Origin: a bacterium | GTDB lineage: Bacteria; Planctomycetota; Planctomycetia; Planctomycetales; Planctomycetaceae | Length of the DNA stretch: 64,000 bases | Reading direction: 5' to 3' | NCBI GenBank assembly: GCA_016125225.1 | Contig: WGME01000014.1 | Location: 1-64,000, forward strand | Shown here: positions 28,828-37,282 of the stretch, in pieces | Position numbering within the stretch: the first letter of the stretch is position 1 | Layout: each line of letters begins with the position of its first letter | Made by a program: the position numbers and the translations under genes | The notes under the pieces: generated by a model | Databases searched by the model: none | What the model was told of the DNA's origin: nothing | The model's input: the letters and a program-made list of their open reading frames with translations, nothing else

Positions 28828-29805
28828 ATGACTGACTTTCGACTTTCGCTGTTTGTCCTGGCCACAGCCACCTTGCTCGCGGTGAGCTGCCAGAACTCCG
28901 TTCCCCCAGTGGAGCAACCCGCTGAATCTGAGCAGGCAGCAAAAGCGAGCCCCGCTGAATCTTCGAAACCGACTGGTTTGCTAATAACACAGCCCGATCC
29001 AGCCCAATTTCCGCATCTGCATAATCTGTTTCAGGTGACCTCGGAGATCTATTCCGGGGGAGAACCGGAAGACGCCGCAGCCTTTGAGGAGTTGCAGCGT
29101 CTGGGAATCAAGACCATTGTGAGTGTTGACGGCGCCACGCCGAGCGTTGAACTTGCTGCCAAATATGGACTTACATACGTCCACATCCCTATCGGGTACG
29201 ACGGTGTGCCACCGGAAGCCTGTGCCGGCTTGACCCGCGTTGTGAAAGATCAGCCGCAACCGATTTACGTCCACTGCCACCACGGAAAACACCGCGGTCC
29301 TGCCGCTGTAGCGATCGCAGCCATTGCCGCGGGTGCGACTGAGGGCACCGGTGCTTTGCAGATTCTGAAAGTCGCGGGGACCGGGGAGAACTATCGCGGA
29401 CTGTGGCACGATGTTGAGCATTTCGTGCCACTGCCTGCCGATACTCCGCTTCCCGAATTGACGAGTGTTGCCAAAGTCAATTCCCTGGCCGTGGCGATGG
29501 CTCAAATTGGCCGGGCCAACGATCATCTGAAGCTGCTCGCGTCTCATCAGTGGCAAACTTCGGCGGAGCATCCTGATCTGGTACCGGTCGCGGAAGCGAC
29601 TGTGCTAGCGGAAGGATTCCATGAAGCCGTGCGATTGCTCGCTGCTGACCGCCCCGCAGAACTGAAGGGCGAGTTAGAGGCTTCCGAACAATTGGCGAAG
29701 GAACTCCTGAAACGGATCGAAACGGAACCCGACATGGCGGAAGCAGTTTTCAAATCCTTGCAGCAGAGCTGCCAGAGCTGTCATGCCACGTATCGCGATC
29801 AATAA
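28828..29805 (+). CDS. Lipoprotein: CX5R phosphatase-like domain fused to cytochrome c'-like domain
   Basis: 325 residues. The N-terminus is a lipoprotein-type signal ending LLAVSC (Cys21), then an Ala/Glu/Pro linker. Residues 60-200 resemble a dual-specificity/tyrosine phosphatase: SEIYSGGEP, then LGIKTIVSVDG, then the P-loop VHCHHGKHRGP with Cys150 and Arg156 in HCX5R spacing. D125 is a possible general acid. Residues 210-325 are helical and end in CQSCHATYR, the C-terminal CxxCH heme attachment typical of cytochrome c'/c556 four-helix bundles. Both domains would be outside the inner membrane. The combination is unusual; the enzyme substrate and the heme role are unknown. Start ATG at 28828; TTG at 28825 is also in frame. 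Confidence 0.8.
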   Translation: MTDFRLSLFVLATATLLAVSCQNSVPPVEQPAESEQAAKASPAESSKPTGLLITQPDPAQFPHLHNLFQVTSEIYSGGEPEDAAAFEELQRLGIKTIVSVDGATPSVELAAKYGLTYVHIPIGYDGVPPEACAGLTRVVKDQPQPIYVHCHHGKHRGPAAVAIAAIAAGATEGTGALQILKVAGTGENYRGLWHDVEHFVPLPADTPLPELTSVAKVNSLAVAMAQIGRANDHLKLLASHQWQTSAEHPDLVPVAEATVLAEGFHEAVRLLAADRPAELKGELEASEQLAKELLKRIETEPDMAEAVFKSLQQSCQSCHATYRDQ

Positions 29806-29828
29806 TCGCTCTTCGGCGGCCTGGAAAA

Positions 29829-30788
29829 TCAACGGCGATGAACCACCCATCCGGGATAGGTCGTGCGAATCTGGTAGAGTGTACGACCAGCCGTAATGTA
29901 AAGGGTCTTTAAGTCCTCGCCTCCGAATGTGCAGTTCGTCAGCACATCTTCGGGAATCGGGATTCGCCCGATCAGGCGACCTCCGGGATGCACGACGTAG
30001 ATCCCCGCCGGTACTTCGGTGGTTTCATGCGGACCCCGGGGGCGTGAAATCCCCGCGGCGATATACAGATGCCCCTCGGCATCGACACACATGCCATCGC
30101 CGCCGCGTCCCGGAGCGAAATCGATGATCAGTCGTTGATTGGAGGTCAGCCCCTCGGCCGACAGGTAAAATGCCCAGATTTTGCGGTTTCCGCCCTCGAC
30201 CGGGCAGGAGTCGACGACATACAGCACCTGTTCGTCGGGACTGAGGGCGATGCCGTTGGGTCTTTGGATGTCGGGCTGCGAGAGCACGCGGGTCACCGTT
30301 CCGTCCGGATCGATGCGGTAGATCGACTCATGATCCATTTCCATGGTGCTGCGATCCCCATAACAGGGATCAGTGAAAAAGATCTGACCGTTCGATCGTG
30401 CCGCGATATCGTTGGGGGAGTTGTATCGTTGCCCCTCGAAGCGGTCAGTCAGCACTTCGATTTCCCCCGTGTCGAGATTTGTCCGGGTGATCCGGCGGTG
30501 GCCATCGTTCGGGCCAAATTCGTTGCCTTCACACGCCAGCAGTCGAGACTGCGGATCGAACAGTAACCCGTTGGCGCGACCGCTCGGCTGGCGGAAAACC
30601 GAGGCAAATGGTTCTGCAGGCGATTTTCTCAGAATGCGATTATTCACAATATCTGAGAAATAAACCTCACCACTGCGATGGGCCGCTGGTCCCTCCAGAA
30701 ATGCCGCAATCGCAGTTGGAGCGACATTGGTAGCCTCTTCTAGCATCCCGGCTGGCAATCCGATGCCCTGAAAATCCCGGTTTGTCAT
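29829..30788 (-). CDS. SMP-30/gluconolactonase-family protein
   Basis: 319 residues, six-bladed propeller of the SMP-30/gluconolactonase/LRE type, which hydrolyses sugar lactones using a divalent metal. Typical segments are GEVYFSDIVNNRI, NSPNDIAARSNGQIFFTDPCYG (a metal-ligand Asn and the FTDP turn), RPNGIALSPDEQVLYVVDS and GDGMCVDAEGHLYIA. The usual EGPxW opening is EGPAAH here. No signal peptide, so cytoplasmic. AAGGTGG precedes the ATG. The exact lactone is unknown. It converges with the phosphatase-cytochrome gene. Confidence 0.8.
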   Translation of the reverse strand: MTNRDFQGIGLPAGMLEEATNVAPTAIAAFLEGPAAHRSGEVYFSDIVNNRILRKSPAEPFASVFRQPSGRANGLLFDPQSRLLACEGNEFGPNDGHRRITRTNLDTGEIEVLTDRFEGQRYNSPNDIAARSNGQIFFTDPCYGDRSTMEMDHESIYRIDPDGTVTRVLSQPDIQRPNGIALSPDEQVLYVVDSCPVEGGNRKIWAFYLSAEGLTSNQRLIIDFAPGRGGDGMCVDAEGHLYIAAGISRPRGPHETTEVPAGIYVVHPGGRLIGRIPIPEDVLTNCTFGGEDLKTLYITAGRTLYQIRTTYPGWVVHRR

Positions 30789-30978
30789 GCCCCACCTTTT
30801 CGCTTTCGAGGAAGACCGCCGAGCATGCCCGGGAGCAGATCACGAGAAGCAGAAACGGATGCGTCGTCTGCCTCACATTATGATGTACACCTTGAGTTGC
30901 CTGAGCGGGAACCCTACGATAACGGAATCAGCCGCGAGTTGCTGCTGAAGACCACACAGAACCGCAGGTCTGAATCTG

Positions 30979-31395
30979 ATGGACAGCCCCCAGAAAACCA
31001 TCCTGATCATCGACGATGATCGAGAGATTGCCTCCACCATTCAGAGCGTGCTGCTGCACGCGGGATACCGCGTCTTCATGGCCAACAACGGCATGGATGG
31101 CCAGCGGCAGATCGAACACGTGAAGCCGGATCTGGTGATCACCGACATGATGATGCCACGGATGGGAGGCTTCCCTGTCCTGGAATTTCTGCGGACGCTC
31201 GAAGAACCGCCGAAGGTCATCATGATGACCGCAAATGAAGGCAGCCGTCACAAAGCCTACGCCGAAATGCTCGGCGTTTCGGACTACCTGCGGAAGCCAT
31301 TTGCGATGGAATTGATGCTGGAAGCCGTCCGCAAAGCCGTCACGGATGACGAACCCAAAACGACCAAGCGAGCCCCGCGCAAGAAGGCCACCTAA
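30979..31395 (+). CDS. Single-domain response regulator
   Basis: 138 residues: one CheY-like receiver domain with the acidic pocket IIDDD (about 9-13), phospho-acceptor Asp in [13 protein letters not shown], Thr in IMMTAN and Lys in LRKPF. There is no DNA-binding output domain; the C-terminus is a short very basic tail ([11 protein letters not shown]) that could bind nucleic acid or a partner. No histidine kinase is nearby. The preceding 190 bases separate it from the divergent SMP-30 gene. Confidence 0.88.
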   Translation: MDSPQKTILIIDDDREIASTIQSVLLHAGYRVFMANNGMDGQRQIEHVKPDLVITDMMMPRMGGFPVLEFLRTLEEPPKVIMMTANEGSRHKAYAEMLGVSDYLRKPFAMELMLEAVRKAVTDDEPKTTKRAPRKKAT

Positions 31396-31419
31396 AGCGG
31401 CCGCGACTCTCGAGGCACG

Positions 31420-31689
31420 CTATTTGTAGCCGAGATTCCGCTCGATGTCCCGTGCTTTTTTGGACATCAGCAGTGGCTTTAGTGGGTCGTTTTCATCTTC
31501 CAGGGCACGATTTCCACGGCCCTCTTTGCCGACCGAGGCCCATTTATCGGGTTCCTCATCTTCCAGGTCGGGTTCTGATTGCTTTGGCGGACTGCCGTCC
31601 CAGTTGGCGGACTTGTTGAATGTCTGGCAGCCCACAGTGAAGGCCAGCAGCCCACACAACATCCACGGACATAGGGCACGCAGTGACAC
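31420..31689 (-). CDS. Small lipoprotein, unknown function
   Basis: 89 residues. The signal peptide ends in a good lipobox (LLAFTVGC|Q); the mature part is charged (DLEDEEPDKW, KKARDIERNLGYK) and probably flexible. The start is a GTG with GGAG about 9 bases upstream. Small lipoproteins with an acidic middle and a conserved basic end occur in other planctomycetes, but none has an assigned role that I can name. Confidence 0.65.
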   Translation of the reverse strand: MSLRALCPWMLCGLLAFTVGCQTFNKSANWDGSPPKQSEPDLEDEEPDKWASVGKEGRGNRALEDENDPLKPLLMSKKARDIERNLGYK

Positions 31690-31783
31690 GGCAGCAACTC
31701 CGCTGTGGCAAACGGTTCATGAGGCCGGGCCATGCCAGCCTGTAGTAGAACGCGTTATTGCCCAGAAACGAAGTTGCGCGAAG

Positions 31784-31823
31784 GCCGTCCCGTCCGTCTG
31801 TTCGGATAACGGGACGGCTTTTT
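31784..31823 (+). terminator. Rho-independent terminator-like hairpin
   Basis: Perfect 10-bp stem GCCGTCCCGT / ACGGGACGGC with a 15-base loop, then TTTTT on the plus strand. It sits between pepA and the small lipoprotein gene, which both run on the minus strand, where no T-run follows the stem. It would therefore stop rightward (antisense) transcription more readily than pepA read-through. Confidence 0.6.
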
Positions 31824-31879
31824 CGCTGTGAGCCACGAACAAAGGCGAATTCTGCCGACTCAGCCCGTCTCAAACGGGA

Positions 31880-33379
31880 TCATTCGGCAGGGAGTTGCTG
31901 AGCACGCACGAGTTCCACCAGCGATTTGACAAAGACGCCAGTGGCCCCGGCTTCACGGTAAGGCTTGTTCGAGGAAGCAAAGGCCGGTCCGGCGATATCG
32001 AGGTGGACCCAGGGGGTATTGCCGACAAATCGCTGCAGGAACTTGGCTGCCGTGATGGCTCCGCCCCAACGTCCGCCGGTGTTCTTGATATCACCCACGT
32101 CGCCTTGAATGAGTTCATCGTAAAGATCGAACATCGGCAACTGCCAGACGTTTTCACCAGCGGACTGAGCCGCTGACAGAACCGCATCACACCAGTCCTG
32201 CTGGTTGCTCATCGCTCCAACGACGTCTTCACCCAAGGCAACAACACAAGCCCCGGTTAACGTAGCCAGATCGACAATTTTGCTCACCTTCAAATCGACC
32301 GCGTAACTCAACACATCGGCGAGCACCAACCGTCCTTCCGCATCGGTGTTGAGGACTTCAATCGTCACGCCATTCCGAGCCGTTAGAATATCGCCGAGCT
32401 TGAAGGCACTGCCGCTGGGCATGTTTTCAACCAACCCCATTAATGCCGTCACATTGACCGGCAGTTTGAGGCGGGCGATCGCGGTCATGGCTCCCAGAAC
32501 GGTGGCAGATCCGGCCATATCACACTTCATGGTGAGCATGCCGTCGGACGGCTTCAGAGAGAGGCCGCCACTGTCGAACGTGACCCCTTTCCCTACCAAG
32601 GCGATGACCGGTGCCGTGTCGCCCGCCCCTTTGTATTCGAGCTTCACCATCCGCGGCGGTTGGGTGCTGCCTTGCGAGACGGCGAGCATCGAGCGCATGC
32701 GTTCCTGCATGAGTCGCGTCTGATCCCAGATTTCGCAGCTCAACCCATGTGTTTTGGCGACCTGCTCGGCCCGAGCCGCAAAGGCCACAGGAGTGATTTC
32801 GGCCGGAGGCCGGTTCACCAGTTCCCGCGTGAGATTGACCGCTTCCCCCAGAATCACGCCTTCATCGAGCGCAGCCTGCTCGGCATCCGTGGGGACCTCG
32901 GGCAGGACAATCTGCAACTCAGCCAGGGGATGCCGATTCCGTTCGGTCTTGTACAAATCCTGTCCCTGCGAGCCCACCTGAGCACCGAATGCCGCCGATC
33001 GAATGACCGCCAATGGTTCCAGCCCATTGGCAGCTTTCGGAGCCACCAGGGCTGCGACTCGGAGATGCGGCTTATCGGAGATCGCACGAATCGCAGCTGT
33101 GAACGCCCGATCAAGATCGGCTGGTCGGCCAGTTTTCTGGGAACCTGCCCCCACCAGCAGCACGCGTGTCGCCCCGAGACCGGTCAGTCCGCGCAGGGCC
33201 AGGGTCGCTCCCAGTTTGGTCGGCAACTCACCCGACGTTTCCAGCCGGGCCAGGACTCCTCCGAGGACATGATCGAGTTGCTTGAGCGGCGGCGTCCACA
33301 CAACCGGGTCGGTGATCGCAATCACCAGCCAATCTGCCGAAACTTGAGACCATGTTCCCTTGGTCAACAGACAGTTCAT
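31880..33379 (-). CDS. pepA: Leucyl aminopeptidase (M17 family)
   Basis: About 499 residues, cytosolic two-metal exopeptidase. The N-terminal domain is followed by the catalytic domain with metal ligands visible in LVGKGVTFDSGGLSLKPS (Lys and Asp), MKCDMAGSATVLG and the M17 signature NTDAEGRLVLADVL. The C-terminal segment ends with the usual DIAGPAF stretch. The frame is open to 33523, but the ATG at 33379 with an AGGA site gives a family-like length, so that start is used. Divergent from the ferredoxin gene. Confidence 0.93.
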   Translation of the reverse strand: MNCLLTKGTWSQVSADWLVIAITDPVVWTPPLKQLDHVLGGVLARLETSGELPTKLGATLALRGLTGLGATRVLLVGAGSQKTGRPADLDRAFTAAIRAISDKPHLRVAALVAPKAANGLEPLAVIRSAAFGAQVGSQGQDLYKTERNRHPLAELQIVLPEVPTDAEQAALDEGVILGEAVNLTRELVNRPPAEITPVAFAARAEQVAKTHGLSCEIWDQTRLMQERMRSMLAVSQGSTQPPRMVKLEYKGAGDTAPVIALVGKGVTFDSGGLSLKPSDGMLTMKCDMAGSATVLGAMTAIARLKLPVNVTALMGLVENMPSGSAFKLGDILTARNGVTIEVLNTDAEGRLVLADVLSYAVDLKVSKIVDLATLTGACVVALGEDVVGAMSNQQDWCDAVLSAAQSAGENVWQLPMFDLYDELIQGDVGDIKNTGGRWGGAITAAKFLQRFVGNTPWVHLDIAGPAFASSNKPYREAGATGVFVKSLVELVRAQQLPAE

Positions 33380-33637
33380 CGTCAGTGAATCCTGCGGAAG
33401 TGAAATGATGAGCGACGGCGTCCATACCGAACTGCGGCCATTTGACCCGCTACCCAGCTTTCCGGCAAGTTCATCGCCGTAGTTTCCCCTTCGACCAAGG
33501 GCATTCCAAAGAATGAGAAACATCCAGCAGGAACTCTGGCATTCCCGCCGCTTCGGACATATGATCCCCTAGACATCGAGCGGGGATGGTTCTGGCTTGA
33601 GACTCTTAACGTGTGACGTGCATGAGGATTGCTGACG

Positions 33638-33997
33638 ATGCCGACAGTGAACTTCGTCAACGAAAAGAAGGCCGTTGAAGTTCCGTCCGGGGCCAACCTC
33701 CGACAGGAAGCCATGAAGGCCGGCGTGCAGTTGTACCCCGGAATTCATCGCGTCTTTAACTGCCAGGGCTTAGGGCTGTGCTGCAGTTGCCGCGTCGTCG
33801 TCAAGAAGGGCCTCGAAAACTGCAGCAGCCAGGGCGTGTTCGAGAAGCTGTCGATGCTGACCAACCCCGAAGGGTTCTTTGCCCGCATTGGCCACGAAAA
33901 AGAAATGCGACTCGCCTGCCAGATGCGAGTGAATGGCGATGTCGAAGTCGAAACCCAACCCCCGCTGAACCTGCACGGCGAAAAATTCTGGGGCTGA
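33638..33997 (+). CDS. 2Fe-2S ferredoxin
   Basis: About 119 residues, beta-grasp ferredoxin. Three cluster cysteines are in NCQGLGLCCSCRV (C-x5-C-x2-C) and the fourth in RLACQM further on, with the usual VPSGANLRQEAMKAG helix before the loop. It probably passes electrons to an oxygenase or reductase that is not in this window. GAGG lies upstream of the ATG at 33638; an in-frame start at 33629 is less likely. Confidence 0.88.
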   Translation: MPTVNFVNEKKAVEVPSGANLRQEAMKAGVQLYPGIHRVFNCQGLGLCCSCRVVVKKGLENCSSQGVFEKLSMLTNPEGFFARIGHEKEMRLACQMRVNGDVEVETQPPLNLHGEKFWG

Positions 33998-34025
33998 TGC
34001 GGTCGGTCAGCTGCGTAATCCACTT

Positions 34026-34048
34026 GTACCCATGCTGCGCATGGGTAC
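34026..34048. repeat. Short perfect palindrome after the ferredoxin gene
   Basis: Ten-base arms GTACCCATGC / GCATGGGTAC around TGC, 28 bases behind the ferredoxin stop. There is no T-run, so it is a weak terminator candidate or a small dispersed repeat. Confidence 0.5.
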
Positions 34049-34322
34049 GCACTGCCTGCAACGCTCTGCGTCACCCATCACCAGTTTGTCACGACTTCCA
34101 GCAGCCCCTGCAACCGGGTGTAGCTCCGCTCGCGGCAACGCGAGCAGACCCATGAGGAGCACGAACAAAAATTCGCTGGCCATGGAGCGACACTACCTCA
34201 TCAACACGGATGGCTATGAACCCGTGTATCATCGGCTGCTCAAGCGAAAGTGTCCAACATTCGACGAACTGAAACCAACTCGCCAGACCTCCCTACAAAC
34301 ACAGAACCGAGGTAATTCAACC

Positions 34323-34379
34323 AGCCCGCAGCGCCAGCAAGGGCGAATGTTAGAATCGCCCTTGCTGGCGCTGCGGGCT
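34323..34379. repeat. REP palindrome, left of the RAYT gene
   Basis: Perfect 23-bp inverted repeat (34323-34345 and 34357-34379) with an 11-base loop; arms begin AGCCCGCAGCGCCAGCAAGG. The similarity extends 3 more bases outwards with one mismatch. The same sequence with one internal base change recurs to the right of the transposase gene. Confidence 0.9.
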
Positions 34380-34399
34380 AGTTACAAAATGTGGTAATC

Positions 34400-34903
34400 A
34401 TGTCGCTGCCGCTTGCCTATCACATCACCTGGACCACCTACGGCACATGGTTGCCGGGTGACAGTCGCGGCTGGGTGCGGGATGAAGCCTTCGGGATTCT
34501 CCCCTCGGAACCCGAAACCCTGTCGGGAGCCCGTCATCGGCTACGTGAAGTTCCCGTCATTCTGGACGAATCTCAGCGAGAAATTGTTCGCAGCACGATC
34601 GAGGAACATTGTCGCATTCGCGATTGGCACATTCATGCGTTGAATGTCCGCACGAACCATATTCACTTGATTGTGACGAGTTCAGTCCAGCCAGAAACCA
34701 TCATGTGTCAGCTGAAGGCGTGGTGCTCACGCCGGTTGTCAGCAGCCGCGGGCGTGACCGAGGTCGTCGCGAAGAAAGCCGGTCGCCGCCGGTGGTTCAC
34801 CGAACATGGCAGCACGAAATGGATCAACGACAATGGCTATCTCGAACAGGCGATCCACTACGTCTTGCACGGACAAGATCACCGCGACCAGCCTTCCAAC
34901 TAG
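34400..34903 (+). CDS. REP-associated tyrosine transposase (RAYT, Y1/IS200-like)
   Basis: 167 residues of the Y1 transposase superfamily: the HUH motif is HIH at 87-89 within VRTNHIHLIV, and the catalytic tyrosine is probably Y154 in EQAIHYVLHGQD. The N-terminal YHITWTTYGTWLPGD is typical of single-copy RAYTs. It is bracketed by two related long palindromes 20 bases before its start and overlapping its stop; the TAG stop is itself part of the right palindrome arm. Such enzymes cut and move REP sequences rather than themselves. GTG at 34391 is an alternative start. Confidence 0.85.
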   Translation: MSLPLAYHITWTTYGTWLPGDSRGWVRDEAFGILPSEPETLSGARHRLREVPVILDESQREIVRSTIEEHCRIRDWHIHALNVRTNHIHLIVTSSVQPETIMCQLKAWCSRRLSAAAGVTEVVAKKAGRRRWFTEHGSTKWINDNGYLEQAIHYVLHGQDHRDQPSN

Positions 34904-34970
34904 CCCGTAGCGCGAGCAAGGGCGATTGTACGCGTGGCATGAACCGCCCTTGCTCGCGCTGCGGGCTAGT
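34899..34970. repeat. REP palindrome, right of the RAYT gene
   Basis: 26-base arms (34899-34924 and 34945-34970), beginning ACTAGCCCGTAGCGCGAGCA and pairing with one G-T mismatch around a 20-base loop. It is the same repeat family as 34323-34379; the main difference is CGAGCAAGG in place of CCAGCAAGG. Confidence 0.9.
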
Positions 34971-35121
34971 GGATGCGACGAACTGCGGATAGTGATCCTC
35001 GAAAATGCGATAGCGCGAGAGGGGCAGTTCCGAGAAAGTTATCGCGGAAGTCACGGAGGATTTATCTAGACGTTCAACGTCACAGTTTGGCTTTCCCACA
35101 CAGACCGTGAGATCGAGTGAA

Positions 35122-35571
35122 TTATTCCGGAAAGTAAGTAGCATCAAAGAGATGCCCCGGCGATTTAGACGTAACCGTTTTTCCAAAATTGTTGGCCAAC
35201 CATTGGCCGAGTTCACTTGGAGCCGGGCTTCCCTCATAGAGAAACAATCCCATCTTGACTGGATTCTCCGGGTCACTTCTGCTCACTGTATGCTTCCGTG
35301 AGATATTAAACCCAATGTCACCTTCTGTCGTGTTTCCGTCAAACCATTCCCAGGCATTCTCGCCATCGTGGCGAAAATCATCTTTTTCTGTTGGAAACCG
35401 GCTACTAAAAACCTGAAAAACATCCTCTAAATCCAAATCCGAATTAAAAAAGTACCATATGTCGTAAGGAACATAGGTGCTGTTTCCACATTTGCACTGG
35501 CACCATTTTCCCATGTTTTCATCAAGAAACTCAATGCGACAACCACACTCGAGTTGTATTCGAAGGGGCAC
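35122..35571 (-). CDS. AT-rich orphan gene, unknown function
   Basis: About 149 residues, beginning VPLRIQLECGCRIEFLDE. The first 40 residues hold five cysteines (CGC ... WCQCKCG) that may form a small zinc site; the remainder is acidic and aromatic-rich without a recognised family. GTG at 35571 has AAGGAG 8 bases upstream; GTG at 35577 is too close to it. Local DNA is strikingly AT-rich (35401-35460 is about 30 percent G+C) compared with its neighbours, and the RAYT/REP unit is next door, so recent acquisition is likely. Confidence 0.6.
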   Translation of the reverse strand: MPLRIQLECGCRIEFLDENMGKWCQCKCGNSTYVPYDIWYFFNSDLDLEDVFQVFSSRFPTEKDDFRHDGENAWEWFDGNTTEGDIGFNISRKHTVSRSDPENPVKMGLFLYEGSPAPSELGQWLANNFGKTVTSKSPGHLFDATYFPE

Positions 35572-35661
35572 GGGCACTTCTCCTTATTTTCGTAGGAAGG
35601 TCCCCGAGGGGGATGGGAACGTGCTATGCATTCGCTATTGCCGGCCTCCAGCCTAAACCAC

Positions 35662-37125
35662 TCAAAACACCTCCGGCTTGAGGAGCGGGAAGAAGATGAC
35701 GTCGCGGATGGTTTTGGTGTTCGTCAGCAGCATCACCAGGCGGTCGATGCCGATGCCCATGCCACCAGCGGCGGGCATACCGACTTTCAGCGCCCGCACA
35801 AAATCGTGGTCCATTTTCGCCATCGAGTCTTCTTCGGCGAGGCCCTGCAACTGGGTTTTGAACAGGGCTTCCTGTAGCCGCGGATCGTTGAGTTCCGTGT
35901 AGGCATTCGCGACTTCCAGGCCATCGACGAACAGCTCGAACCGCTCGGCGATTTCTGGCTGGCCGTTCTTCCGCTTGGTGAGCGGGCACATGCTGGACGG
36001 GTAATCGATGACAAAAACCGGGCCGACGAGGGCGTCTTCGACGGTGGCTTCAAAGACGTCGTTCACGATGACATCGGGGTGGCGGTTCTCCGTCGGAATG
36101 TGCAGTTCCTTCGCCTTCGCGGCCACGGCGGCGGCATCGTGCATGTCGCAAGCGGCGTGCTCGCGGAACAGGTCGCCATACTTCGCTCGCGCGAAGGGGG
36201 GCGTGAAGTCGATCGTTTTGTCACCCCAGGGGACCACGGTCGCACCGTCGTTGACGACCTTCGCGGCGTTGCTGATGATCTTCTCGGCGAGGTCCATCAT
36301 GGTCTCGTAGTTGCCGTAGGCTTGGTACAGCTCGATCATGGTGAACTCGGGGTTGTGCGTGCTGTCGACCCCTTCATTACGGAAGACGCGGCCGATTTCG
36401 TAGACCCGTTCAATCCCGCCGACCATCAACCGCTTGAGGTGCAGTTCGAGCGCGATCCGCAGATAGAGGTCGATATCGAGCGCGTTATGATGCGTGATGA
36501 ACGGCCGAGCGGCGGCTCCCCCGGCGATGGCGTGCAGCACCGGCGTTTCGACCTCGAAATACTCTTCGCCCTTGAGCGTGCTACGGACCGATTCGATGAT
36601 TTTCAGCCGTTTGAGCATGCGGTCGAGCACGCCCTCGGTGTAGATCAGGTCGGTGTACCGCTGCCGCAGACGAGTCTCGATGTCTTCCAGCCCGTGCCAT
36701 TTTTCGGGTGGCTGGGCCAGCGACTTGCCGAGGATGACCAGCTTCGTCGCGAAGACGGTCTTCTCGCCCGTCTTCGTGAGCTTGAGCACACCTTCGACGC
36801 CAATGTTATCGCCACGGTCGAGACAGTCGACGAGTTCCCAGGTCGTTTCGTCGACTTCTTTCTTCGAGACGGCGATTTGGATTTTGCCGGTGTAGTCCTG
36901 AATGTGACCGAAACGGAGTTTGCCGGAGTCGCTCCAGCGGACCAGCCGCCCGGCGACGCGGACGGTTTCGCCATCGACACCGTTTTCTTCCGGGCACTTG
37001 GCCCGCGCGGCGTCGATATGCAGATGTCCATCGAAACGCTGACCCCAAGGGTCGATGCCGAGCTGTTCGATCTTTTCCAGCTTGGCAAGACGGGCGGCTT
37101 CGAGGTGGTGGGTATTTTCGGTCAT
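35662..37125 (-). CDS. lysS: Lysyl-tRNA synthetase, class II
   Basis: 487 residues. Charges tRNA-Lys in the cytosol. An OB-fold anticodon-binding domain (about 55-150, with RVAGRLVRWSDSGKLRF) precedes the class II catalytic core: motif 2 around FRNEG and HNPEFTMIELYQAYG, and motif 3 GMGIGIDRLVMLL near the end. The C-terminus FFPLLKPE is also typical. It stands alone on its strand, with a GGGTT-type simple sequence upstream. Confidence 0.96.
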   Translation of the reverse strand: MTENTHHLEAARLAKLEKIEQLGIDPWGQRFDGHLHIDAARAKCPEENGVDGETVRVAGRLVRWSDSGKLRFGHIQDYTGKIQIAVSKKEVDETTWELVDCLDRGDNIGVEGVLKLTKTGEKTVFATKLVILGKSLAQPPEKWHGLEDIETRLRQRYTDLIYTEGVLDRMLKRLKIIESVRSTLKGEEYFEVETPVLHAIAGGAAARPFITHHNALDIDLYLRIALELHLKRLMVGGIERVYEIGRVFRNEGVDSTHNPEFTMIELYQAYGNYETMMDLAEKIISNAAKVVNDGATVVPWGDKTIDFTPPFARAKYGDLFREHAACDMHDAAAVAAKAKELHIPTENRHPDVIVNDVFEATVEDALVGPVFVIDYPSSMCPLTKRKNGQPEIAERFELFVDGLEVANAYTELNDPRLQEALFKTQLQGLAEEDSMAKMDHDFVRALKVGMPAAGGMGIGIDRLVMLLTNTKTIRDVIFFPLLKPEVF

Positions 37126-37282
37126 GGAATGGTTGAGGGTTCAGGGTCTAGGGTTGAGAGCCAATACGAGAAAATGCCCGTGATCTTAGAAGGACATGCC
37201 GCCTGAGTCACCGGTTCCGGTGGGCACTATCGGGGATCGCCCGGAAAAGGTCAACTGGCCGATGGTTCGCAGACTGACGGGG

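Larger units (their letters stand above)
33998..34399. other. Hairpin-rich intergenic region left of the RAYT gene
   Basis: About 400 bases with three separate dyads: GTACCCATGC-TGC-GCATGGGTAC (34026-34048), GCTCGCG-GCAA-CGCGAGC (34128-34145) and the long REP palindrome listed separately. A frame running 34032-34397 contains a protein-like stretch (MERHYLINTDGYEPVYHRLL), perhaps a gene remnant, but it reads straight through the palindrome and I do not call it a gene. Confidence 0.45.

Noticed and set aside
32660-33388. 242-codon plus-strand frame opposite pepA
   Set aside because: Shadow of the aminopeptidase gene; no family resemblance and no ribosome binding site.
34323-34970. Paired repeats considered as a CRISPR array
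   Set aside because: Only two copies, each palindromic, with a transposase gene between them and no regular spacers.
37125-37165. GGGTT/GAGGGTT-like simple sequence upstream of lysS and a similar one near 46330
   Set aside because: Short degenerate low-complexity stretches without a clear repeat unit or partner; too little to call an element.
36079-37206. 375-codon plus-strand frame opposite lysS
   Set aside because: It is antisense to a certain lysyl-tRNA synthetase and its sequence (repeated VDEF/DDF-type strings) reflects codon bias of lysS.
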